A DNA stretch of 7,342 bases from Gemmatimonadota bacterium (GTDB lineage Bacteria; JAAXHH01). Under the pieces are notes generated by a model. It ran no database searches and was not told the DNA's origin. It was given only the letters and a program-made list of their open reading frames with translations. Within the stretch, counting starts at the first letter, position 1, and every line of letters begins with the position of its first letter. Shown here piece after piece: positions 1 to 7,342 of this stretch. The stretch spans positions 1-7,342 of the forward strand of contig JAPOOT010000446.1 of NCBI GenBank assembly GCA_026713285.1, read 5' to 3'. The position numbers and the translations under genes were made by a program.

Positions 1-107
1 CTCTCCTCGAAGGGCTCGGCGCGCGGCTGATCGTGCATGTCCTGCCGGCAGGCCGCCGTGACGGCCAGGCAAAGGACGCACAGGATACCGGCGTATAAGA
101 GGGCCAT
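1..107 (-). CDS. actE: ActE, Alternative Complex III lipoprotein subunit (5' part only)
   Basis: Only the first 35 codons lie in the window; the gene runs off the left edge. The start is the ATG at 107, 4 nt after the actD stop, as expected for a coupled operon gene. The peptide begins with a hydrophobic signal (MALLYAGILCVLCLAVTAAC) whose Cys20 could be the lipidated residue, and continues RQDMHDQPRAEPFEE. The MxDQP-then-acidic segment just after the lipid cysteine is, from my knowledge of the family, characteristic of ActE, the small mono-haem cytochrome c of ACIII that sits on the periplasmic face next to ActB. The haem motif itself would be beyond the window. There is no strong Shine-Dalgarno sequence, so translation probably depends on coupling to actD. 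Identity rests on this short stretch plus gene order. Confidence 0.82.
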   Translation of the reverse strand, partial: MALLYAGILCVLCLAVTAACRQDMHDQPRAEPFEE

Positions 108-111
108 GGGG

Positions 112-660
112 TTACGCTTCAACTTCGTTCACCTCGTGCGGGTTCATCTCTTCGAGAAACCGACGGGTCGCGTCCTTCTCGAAGTATGGGTCTTCGGCTT
201 CGATGCACAGGAAGAACCGGTCCTGGGTCGCGTACCGGAATCGCTCGATATCGAAAAGCGGATGATTCGGCCGCGGTAGCTTGTTCATGACCATCATTCC
301 GATCAGTGCGGCAAAGGAAGCGAACAGGACCGTACACTCGAACATGACCGGTATGAAAGCCGGCCAGCTGTTGAAGGGCCGGCCGCCCACGTTGATCGGG
401 TAGTGGATCACGGAGGCGAAATACTGCATGTAGAAGCCTACGGCACAGCCCGTCAACCCGCCGATCAGGATCACCAGCGCCACCTTGTTCTTGTGGAGAT
501 GTTGGATGTCAAGCAGCTCGTCGAGCGGATAGGGCGTGTACGTCTCTATATGATGATACCCCGCGTCCACGGTCTTCTGCGTGGCTTCCACGATGGCCGC
601 CTCGTTCTCGAATTCGGCTATGAGGCCGCGCAATTCAGGCTGTGCGGGTCCGTGATTCAT
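112..660 (-). CDS. actD: ActD, DUF3341 membrane subunit of Alternative Complex III
   Basis: A 182-residue protein with a soluble N-terminal domain (about 1-57, with GLIAEFENEAAIVEAT near the start) and two hydrophobic helices at about 59-83 and 101-125. Between them is a GGRPFNSWPAF segment (92-102), and the C-terminal tail holds the PLFDIERF and DRFFLCIEAEDPYF segments (134-160). This layout is that of DUF3341/ActD, the small two-helix subunit packed against the NrfD-like subunits of ACIII; no cofactor is known or seen. The ATG at 660 follows the actC stop with one base between (TGATATG). An AAGGA Shine-Dalgarno sequence lies inside the actC 3' end (plus positions 669-673), 8 nt before the ATG, so the two genes look translationally coupled. 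The length is normal for the family. Confidence 0.93.
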   Translation of the reverse strand: MNHGPAQPELRGLIAEFENEAAIVEATQKTVDAGYHHIETYTPYPLDELLDIQHLHKNKVALVILIGGLTGCAVGFYMQYFASVIHYPINVGGRPFNSWPAFIPVMFECTVLFASFAALIGMMVMNKLPRPNHPLFDIERFRYATQDRFFLCIEAEDPYFEKDATRRFLEEMNPHEVNEVEA

Positions 661-661
661 A

Positions 662-2062
662 TCAGGCGTCCTTCTTCCGGTGTTTCGGAATGACCATCTT
701 CATCTCGGACATCGGGATCATGGGCAGGAACCGGATGAACAGGCACATCATGAACAGGAAGAAACCGATGGTGCCGATGTACAGGCTCCAGTCCCAGATC
801 GTCCCGGCGTAATAGTCCCACGACGAGGGCATGTAATCGTTGGCCAGGCTGGTCACGACGATGACGAAGCGTTCCAGCCACATGCCGACGCCGACGATCA
901 GGGAGACGATGAACAGCACGACCGGGCTGCGCCGGGCCCGCTTCCACCAGAGTATCTGGATGCTGACGGCGTTGCAGAAGATCAGCGCCCAGTAGACCGG
1001 CGCGTACTGCCCCGACATACGGTTCCACATCATGAACCCTTCGTAGGGACTCGCGCTGTACCACGAGATAAACATTTCCATGGCGTATCCGTACACGACG
1101 ATGAAACCGGTCGCCAGGGTCACCTTGCCCATGTTCTCCAGGTGCCGCGTCGTGATGAGTCCCTCCAGCTTGAACCACTTGCGCACCGGGATCGTCAGCG
1201 TCAGCACCATGGCGAATCCAGCGTAGATGGCGCCGGCCACGAAGTAGGGCGGGAACACGGTGGTATGCCAGCCGGGGATCAGCGAGACGGCGAAGTCCAG
1301 CGAAACGATGGAGTGCACGGACAGGACCAGGGGCGTGGAGAGGCCGGCCAGGATCAGGTAGGCCTTCTCGTACCTCGCCCAGTGGGAGGACGCGCCGCGC
1401 CAGCCCATGGACAGGACGCCGAAGATCCGTGCGACAATGGGATGCTTCGCCCGGTCCCGCAGGGTGCCGAGATCGGGGATCATGCCCATGTACCAGAAGA
1501 TCAGGGAAACGGTGAAGTAGGTGGATACGGCGAAGACGTCCCAGACCAGCGGCGAACGCCACTGGGGCCACAGCGACATGGTGTTGGGCAGCGGTAGCAG
1601 CCAGTAGGCGAGCCAGGGACGCCCCACGTGAAGCAGTGGGAACATGCCGGCGCACATCACGGCGAAGATCGTCATGGCTTCCGCGAACCGGTTGATCGAG
1701 TTACGCCAGTCCTGCCGCATCAGGTGCAAAATGGCGGAGATGAGCGTCCCGGCGTGGCCGATCCCGATCCACCATACGAAGTTGATGATGGCGAATCCCC
1801 AGCCGACTGGCACGTTCAGCCCCCAGATCCCGGTCCCGATCAGCACCAGCCAGGTAATGGAGATGCCCAGCATGCCGACGACCGGCAGCAGGACCGCCAC
1901 GGCCAGGAACCACCCCAATGGCGTATGCGACCGGAGAACGATGTTGGCGATCTTCTCCGTGACGGTGGTATTGGTGTACTCGGGCGCCACGAAGCCGTCG
2001 CCGGTGTACGTTTTGGCCTTTTCTATGTCAACACCCTGTTGCGACAAGGCGCCACTCCTCAT
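662..2062 (-). CDS. actC: ActC, NrfD/PsrC-like quinol-binding integral membrane subunit of Alternative Complex III
   Basis: A 466-residue hydrophobic protein with about ten predicted helices (roughly 51-76, 85-115, 124-146, 172-196, 231-257, 268-292, 311-335, 351-374, 380-404, 421-447). This matches the ten-helix NrfD/PsrC fold of ACIII ActC, which holds the quinol site on the periplasmic side. Landmarks are HVGRPW (His145), WDVFAVSTYF (Asp175) and SVHSIVSLDF (His250, Asp256). These buried polar residues probably correspond to the His/Asp residues placed at the quinol site and proton path in solved ACIII structures; I infer this from motif context without an alignment. ActC and ActF are paralogues, but following actB directly and preceding actD identifies this copy as ActC. 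The start is uncertain. The ATG at 2062 has no Shine-Dalgarno sequence, while a TTG at 2047 has AGGAG 7 nt upstream and would give a 461-residue protein. Confidence 0.95.
   Translation of the reverse strand: MRSGALSQQGVDIEKAKTYTGDGFVAPEYTNTTVTEKIANIVLRSHTPLGWFLAVAVLLPVVGMLGISITWLVLIGTGIWGLNVPVGWGFAIINFVWWIGIGHAGTLISAILHLMRQDWRNSINRFAEAMTIFAVMCAGMFPLLHVGRPWLAYWLLPLPNTMSLWPQWRSPLVWDVFAVSTYFTVSLIFWYMGMIPDLGTLRDRAKHPIVARIFGVLSMGWRGASSHWARYEKAYLILAGLSTPLVLSVHSIVSLDFAVSLIPGWHTTVFPPYFVAGAIYAGFAMVLTLTIPVRKWFKLEGLITTRHLENMGKVTLATGFIVVYGYAMEMFISWYSASPYEGFMMWNRMSGQYAPVYWALIFCNAVSIQILWWKRARRSPVVLFIVSLIVGVGMWLERFVIVVTSLANDYMPSSWDYYAGTIWDWSLYIGTIGFFLFMMCLFIRFLPMIPMSEMKMVIPKHRKKDA
2055..2059 (-). promoter_or_regulatory. 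Shine-Dalgarno sequence supporting a TTG start for actC
   Basis: On the minus strand AGGAG is followed by 7 nt and then TTG (plus 2045-2047), in frame with actC at its sixth codon. The ATG five codons upstream (2062) overlaps this purine stretch and has only GACACCGTGA before it, with no ribosome binding site. The TTG is therefore a credible true start. The ATG-initiated form is kept for the CDS because the extra five residues cannot be excluded. Confidence 0.5.
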
Positions 2063-2063
2063 T

Positions 2064-2082
2064 CACGGTGTCTGCAGCCGTG
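2064..2082 (-). other. Small hairpin in the actB-actC gap
   Basis: CACGG (2064-2068) pairs with CCGTG (2078-2082) around a 9-nt loop. It lies in the 44-nt gap between the actB stop and the actC ATG and directly abuts that ATG. There is no following U-run, so it is not an intrinsic terminator. It would partly occlude ATG initiation while leaving the AGGAG/TTG start free. A five-pair stem could arise by chance. Confidence 0.3.
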
Positions 2083-2106
2083 CCTTCTGTTAACCCGCGG
2101 CCGGCC

Positions 2107-5121
<3,015 letters not shown>

Positions 5122-5148
5122 GGTCCGTTACCGTGGCCTCGTCCCTGC

Positions 5149-5817
5149 TCATCTATGGCAGATGGAACAGTCTTCCAACTGCTCCTTGTTGACCCGGTAG
5201 CCCCGGGTCAGTTGCGCGCCGAGTGCCATCTGGTCGGCCGGCGCCGAGTAATCGGGCTGGGATTCGAATTTGTAGACGTCCGCCCGTTCCCGTATGAAGG
5301 CATCGGTGTTGCGGTGGCACTCGAGACACCACATCATCTGCAGCGACTCTTCCTGCCACATCAGGGCCATCTCGTTGACGGCGCCGTGACAGGACTCGCA
5401 GCCGATACCCTTGTTTATATGAATACTATGATCGAAATACACGTAGTCCGGCAGGTCGTGCACCCGGGTCCATTCCAGGGATTCTCCGGTGGCGTAGCTC
5501 GTACGCACCGGTTCGAGCATGGGCGCATCGGTCCAGACCTGCGAGTGGCAGCTCATGCACGTCTTGGTCGCCGGCAGGCCGGCGAAAGCGCTCGTTTCGA
5601 CCGACGTGTGGCAATACCGGCAGTCGATGCCGAGTTGATTGACGTGGTGCCGATGGCTGAAGGGAACGGGCTGGGGTCTTACCTGGTGCTGCCGGGTAAC
5701 ATAGGAAGTCGAACCGAGGTATAAGATCACACCTAATGTGGTTGCCAGAAGCAACGCCCCGCCAACTATACTCGCCTTGAGCCACGTATTCGCGGCGGGG
5801 GAGAAAATCTGCGGCAT
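5149..5817 (-). CDS. actA: ActA, membrane-anchored pentahaem cytochrome c subunit of Alternative Complex III
   Basis: A 222-residue protein with one N-terminal hydrophobic helix (about 14-36) that acts as a membrane anchor, followed by a periplasmic domain with five CxxCH haem c sites: CRYCH 66-70, CMSCH 87-91, CESCH 140-144, CLECH 164-168 and CSICH 217-221. Extra histidines before the sites (HRHHVN at 55-60, VHDLPD from 119, FDHSIHIN at 128-135) are candidate distal axial ligands. Five haems, this length and first place in the operon match ActA, which collects electrons from ActB/ActC and passes them to ActE, a soluble cytochrome c or an oxidase. Only one residue (Arg222) follows the last haem motif. 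The start ATG at 5817 has only a weak GAG 5 nt upstream but is well placed for the helix, and a good promoter lies about 70 nt before it. This is the first gene of the operon. Confidence 0.95.
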   Translation of the reverse strand: MPQIFSPAANTWLKASIVGGALLLATTLGVILYLGSTSYVTRQHQVRPQPVPFSHRHHVNQLGIDCRYCHTSVETSAFAGLPATKTCMSCHSQVWTDAPMLEPVRTSYATGESLEWTRVHDLPDYVYFDHSIHINKGIGCESCHGAVNEMALMWQEESLQMMWCLECHRNTDAFIRERADVYKFESQPDYSAPADQMALGAQLTRGYRVNKEQLEDCSICHR

Positions 5818-5840
5818 AAGAACTCGTTCTATCTCTTTCT

Positions 5841-5876
5841 GTTACGTTTCTCGACAAATGAACGGTATTCGACAAA
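5841..5876 (-). repeat. Tandem 18-bp imperfect direct repeat in the actA leader
   Basis: On the minus strand two adjacent 18-nt units share TTTGTCGA-N4-CGT (TTTGTCGAATACCGTTCA then TTTGTCGAGAAACGTAAC), matching at 12 of 18 positions. They begin just downstream of the predicted actA transcription start and end about 24 nt before the ATG. This could be a regulator site in the initially transcribed region, or chance in an AT-rich leader. Confidence 0.4.
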
Positions 5877-5885
5877 CAGTTGTAC

Positions 5886-5914
5886 ACGATATGCCACGTC
5901 GCTAATAAAGTCAA
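5886..5914 (-). promoter_or_regulatory. Predicted sigma70-type promoter of the act operon
   Basis: On the minus strand TTGACT (plus 5909-5914) is separated by exactly 17 bp from TATCGT (plus 5886-5891). The -35 box matches consensus at 5 of 6 positions and the -10 box at 4 of 6. The start would be near 5878, leaving a leader of about 60 nt before actA. Upstream lies an A/T-tract palindrome (5926-5942) that could act as an UP element. The fit to a classical sigma70 promoter argues mildly against a Bacteroidota-type -33/-7 promoter. Confidence 0.6.
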
Positions 5915-5925
5915 TACAAATCCAC

Positions 5926-5942
5926 AAAAAACCTGGTTTTTT
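5926..5942. repeat. 17-bp A/T-tract palindrome upstream of the actA promoter
   Basis: AAAAAACC-T-GGTTTTTT is a perfect inverted repeat around one central base. It sits 11 bp upstream of the actA -35 box, so it would occupy about -48 to -64 relative to the predicted start. A one-base centre and A-T arms make a stable RNA hairpin unlikely. A DNA-level role, such as a dimeric regulator site, an UP element or a bend, is more likely if it has any. Confidence 0.55.
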
Positions 5943-5969
5943 AACGGCTAGTCAGTCGGCGGGGATTTA

Positions 5970-5982
5970 CGACGATTCGTCG
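5970..5982. repeat. 13-bp palindrome CGACGA-T-TCGTCG
   Basis: A perfect inverted repeat of 6-bp arms around one base, mid-way between the two divergent promoters. It could be a dimeric repressor or activator site serving either side. An element this short can occur by chance in GC-rich DNA. Confidence 0.35.
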
Positions 5983-5994
5983 GCCTCCAGGTCG

Positions 5995-6033
5995 GCAATT
6001 CATTCTGCGGTTTCGCAATTTCCGGGGCGGTTT
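5995..6033 (+). repeat. Bipartite direct repeat GCAATT-N6-GCGGTTT, two copies at 20-bp period
   Basis: Copies at 5995-6013 and 6015-6033 agree at all 13 non-spacer positions and at none of the six spacer positions. A period of 20 bp puts both copies on nearly the same helix face. Unmatched spacers between matched half-elements are more typical of a protein-contact site than of a simple duplication. The pair lies about 40-80 bp upstream of the FTR -35 box and about 115-155 bp upstream of the predicted actA start, positions that suit an activator. Confidence 0.45.
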
Positions 6034-6073
6034 TTCAGGGGGCTGTCATTCCCCGGATCCTGGCACGGACCGA

Positions 6074-6102
6074 TTGACATGAAGGGCAGGTAGGAATAGA
6101 TT
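6074..6102 (+). promoter_or_regulatory. Predicted sigma70-type promoter of the FTR gene
   Basis: TTGACA (6074-6079) is a perfect -35 box. After 17 bp comes TAGATT (6097-6102), a 4-of-6 match to the -10 consensus. A better-looking TATATT at 6102-6107 is 22 bp away, too far for this -35 box. The start would be near 6109, giving a leader of about 60 nt ahead of an AAGGAG ribosome binding site. Confidence 0.5.
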
Positions 6103-6170
6103 ATATTCAGATGAAAGGGCCGATGATCTGAAGGCGTGCCTGGAAGCGTTATCCATACAAGGAGCGGTAC

Positions 6171-6572
6171 ATGAACGAACAGCAACCTTCCGAAAAAAGC
6201 ATGCGGCGCATGGAGAAATACTGCGAGAAGTACTGGGAGAAAACCGGCACCTCGCCCCATCCGAACGCTGAAGTGAAGGATTCCGTGGTCAAGGGGCTCG
6301 CCGCCCACGTGGACGAACTTGGACGGCCCCTGTGCCCGTGCAATTTCTATCCCGACAAGAAGGCCGAACTGGAACGCAGCCGCGAATGGGTCTGCGCGTG
6401 CGACGAGATGAAGATCTGGAAGTACTGTCACTGTCTGCTGTTCGTGACACCCGAGGGACTGCCGATCACGGAGTATCTTCCTGAGGACCACGAGGGCCGG
6501 CAGATGTATGGTATGGTCGAGGACCCCACCCCGGACAAGGGCCGGGAGTTGCGGCACCGGGCGCCGGAGTGA
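6171..6572 (+). CDS. ftrB: Ferredoxin:thioredoxin reductase catalytic (beta) chain family protein
   Basis: A 133-residue soluble protein with the FTR catalytic-chain cysteine set: C55-P-C57, C75-A-C77 and C86-H-C88. By analogy with the cyanobacterial enzyme, C55, C75, C77 and C86 would bind the [4Fe-4S] cluster, and C57-C88 would be the redox disulfide beside it, with His87 at the active site. The enzyme family reduces thioredoxin-like disulfides with electrons from ferredoxin. The N-terminus (MRRMEKYCEKYWEKTG, then VVKGLA) also fits the family. Oddities are Ala in place of Pro in the second CxC, 17 rather than 16 residues between the first two motifs, and a charged C-terminal tail of about 45 residues. 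No variable-chain (FtrA) gene is visible, so the electron donor and target are unknown. The start at 6171 has AAGGAG (6159-6164) 6 nt upstream. It is transcribed divergently from actA. Confidence 0.9.
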   Translation: MNEQQPSEKSMRRMEKYCEKYWEKTGTSPHPNAEVKDSVVKGLAAHVDELGRPLCPCNFYPDKKAELERSREWVCACDEMKIWKYCHCLLFVTPEGLPITEYLPEDHEGRQMYGMVEDPTPDKGRELRHRAPE

Positions 6573-6612
6573 CCGGTAACGGTATTCGGACCGCTGCGTA
6601 CCGCGGATTGCC

Positions 6613-6657
6613 CAGACGACACAGACGACACGGACCACTCAGACCACTCAGACCACC
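6613..6657. repeat. 9-bp minisatellite, five tandem units, overlapping the dehydrogenase stop codon
   Basis: Plus-strand units are CAGACGACA, CAGACGACA, CGGACCACT, CAGACCACT and CAGACCACC, in direct succession (consensus CAGACSACW). The array lies between the convergent FTR and dehydrogenase genes. The dehydrogenase stop (plus 6648-6650) falls across the boundary of the last two units, so the last one encodes part of its final VV. The 9-bp unit keeps the reading frame, and a second in-frame TGA follows one unit further on. No intrinsic terminator is seen in the 75-nt gap. Confidence 0.85.
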
Positions 6658-7342
6658 AGGTTCCGGGGACGGCCTTCGAGAAATGCGATGACGTTGTCCA
6701 CCGCGCCTTCGTTGAGCAGTTCGACCCCTTCGGGCGTCATGTCCGCGCAGTGCGGGGTGAGCACGACCTGCTCCATACCGAGCAGGGGATGATCCGCGGG
6801 GATCGGTTCCGTTTCATATACATCCAGGGCTGCGCCGCCGAGATGACCCGAGCTCAGCGCTTCCACCAGCGCGTCCGTATCCACCAGGCCCCCCCGGCCG
6901 CAGTTGATCAGCATCGCGCCCGGTTTCATGCTTCCCAGCGATTCACTGTCGATCATGTGCCTGCTGTCCTCCGTAAGCCTGACATGCAGCGACACCACGT
7001 CCGACCTGCTCAGCAGTTCGTCGAGTTCCACGTAGGCCGCCCCGATCTCCCTGGCCCTTTCGTCCGACGGGTTGTACGTCCAGGCGATCACGTCCATTCC
7101 CACGCTGCCCGCAAGCTTCGCCATCTCCGATCCGATTGGACCCGTTCCGATGACCCCGAGCGTCTTCCCCCTTAGGTAGTAGGCGTCCAGCCGCGGCCAC
7201 TGGCCGGCTTTCATGGCGCCCGTGAAGTACGCCGCTCTCTTAGCGAGGGCGAACATAAGGCCGAAGGTATGTTCCGCCACGACCGGCGCCGTCCGTCCCG
7301 GCTGGTTGGATATGGCGATGCCGCATTCCCGCGCCGCTACAA
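6648..7342 (-). CDS. D-2-hydroxyacid dehydrogenase family protein (C-terminal 230 residues; 5' end beyond window)
   Basis: The reading frame is open to the right edge (first full codon at 7340). A GTG at 7280 is inside the conserved PVVAEHTFGLMFALAKR segment, so it is not the start. Visible residues begin VAARECGIAISNQPGR, the usual substrate-domain end of the family. GTGPIG (65-70) is the Rossmann loop, and the usual catalytic triad is present: Arg149 in NCGRGGLVD, Glu176 in DVYETEP and His197 in LTPHCAD. The family oxidises or reduces 2-hydroxy/2-oxo acids with NAD(P) in the cytosol. After the second strand the sequence is VIAWTYNPSDERA, with no acidic residue where NAD-specific members usually have Asp, so NADP use or a relaxed preference is possible. 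The substrate (3-phosphoglycerate, glyoxylate or another) cannot be told. It converges on the FTR gene, and its last codons enter the 9-bp repeat array. Confidence 0.93.
   Translation of the reverse strand, partial: VAARECGIAISNQPGRTAPVVAEHTFGLMFALAKRAAYFTGAMKAGQWPRLDAYYLRGKTLGVIGTGPIGSEMAKLAGSVGMDVIAWTYNPSDERAREIGAAYVELDELLSRSDVVSLHVRLTEDSRHMIDSESLGSMKPGAMLINCGRGGLVDTDALVEALSSGHLGGAALDVYETEPIPADHPLLGMEQVVLTPHCADMTPEGVELLNEGAVDNVIAFLEGRPRNLVV

Larger units (their letters stand above)
5818..6170. other. Divergent intergenic region between actA and the FTR gene
   Basis: This 353-nt gap separates the two divergently transcribed genes. The part next to actA (about 5820-5950) is clearly more AT-rich than its surroundings. 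The region holds one promoter for each direction and several short palindromes and direct repeats, listed separately. GTCGGC also occurs three times, at 5955, 5979 and 5991 (spacings of 24 and 12 bp). I see no convincing small gene, tRNA or intrinsic terminator here. Confidence 0.7.

Noticed and set aside
680..1597. A 305-codon plus-strand frame antisense to actC
   Set aside because: Composition is dominated by D, H, G, Q and R, as expected for the complement of membrane-protein codons. There is no domain or start signal.
657..1655. A 332-codon minus-strand frame overlapping actC
   Set aside because: It is an arginine/histidine-rich shadow in another frame of the clearly real ten-helix actC, with no coherent domain.
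2099..2106. GGCCGGCC palindrome just after the actB stop
   Set aside because: An 8-bp GC palindrome is expected by chance in GC-rich DNA and has no loop or U-run to make it a terminator.
6038..6054. GGGG/CCCC hairpin as a possible terminator
   Set aside because: The stem is only four pairs with an 8-nt loop, and no U-run follows it on either strand (the T-run precedes it on the plus strand).
6587..6604. CCGC/GCGG hairpin after the FTR gene as a terminator
   Set aside because: A four-pair stem with an 8-nt loop and no U-tract; not convincing as an intrinsic terminator.
6000..6638. A 212-codon minus-strand frame antisense to the FTR gene
   Set aside because: The plus strand has a perfect ribosome binding site and the full FTR cysteine signature. 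The minus frame begins inside the 9-bp repeat and has no recognisable domain.
6613..6657. CRISPR array
   Set aside because: The units are 9 bp and directly abut with no spacers, so this is a minisatellite.
6750..7175. A 141-codon plus-strand frame antisense to the dehydrogenase
   Set aside because: The minus strand carries a continuous dehydrogenase with Rossmann loop and Arg/Glu/His triad; the plus frame is a low-information shadow.

Overview
The window is bacterial, compact and GC-rich. It reads as the start of an Alternative Complex III (ACIII, quinol:electron-acceptor oxidoreductase) operon on the minus strand, followed by two flanking genes. ACIII replaces the cytochrome bc1 complex in many Bacteroidota/Rhodothermota, Gemmatimonadota, Acidobacteriota, Planctomycetota, Chloroflexota and candidate phyla. 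The sequence gives no rRNA or other marker, so I do not assign a phylum. An aerobic or otherwise c-type-cytochrome-dependent respiratory Gram-negative bacterium is the natural reading: there is a Tat signal, a lipobox and periplasmic multihaem cytochrome motifs.

Region 1 (minus strand, 5817 down to 1) is actA-actB-actC-actD-actE, read right to left with gaps of 27, 44, 1 and 4 nt. It encodes a membrane-anchored pentahaem cytochrome c (ActA), a 1004-residue Tat-exported fused molybdopterin-oxidoreductase-like/iron-sulfur subunit (ActB), a ten-helix NrfD/PsrC-like quinol-binding subunit (ActC), a two-helix DUF3341 protein (ActD), and the first 35 residues of a lipoprotein (ActE) cut by the window edge. 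ActF and probably a terminal oxidase would be expected beyond position 1. In the family model, quinol is oxidised at ActC, electrons pass through the ActB iron-sulfur clusters to the ActA/ActE haems, and then to a soluble cytochrome c or directly to a cytochrome oxidase.

Region 2 (5818-6170) is a 353-nt divergent intergenic region. It has a good sigma70-type promoter facing actA, another facing the plus-strand gene, and several short palindromes and direct repeats that could be operators.

Region 3 (6171-6572, plus) encodes a ferredoxin:thioredoxin reductase catalytic-chain protein with the CPC/CxC/CHC cysteine set. Region 4 (6648-7342, minus) is the C-terminal part of a D-2-hydroxyacid dehydrogenase. 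The two genes converge on a 75-nt gap holding a 45-bp tandem array of 9-bp units, which overlaps the dehydrogenase stop codon.

I find no new system here. The core is a recognisable ACIII locus. The points worth a second look are the regulatory architecture of the divergent region, two start-codon decisions (actB, actC), the 9-bp minisatellite at the dehydrogenase 3' end, and a slightly non-canonical FTR with no visible partner subunit.
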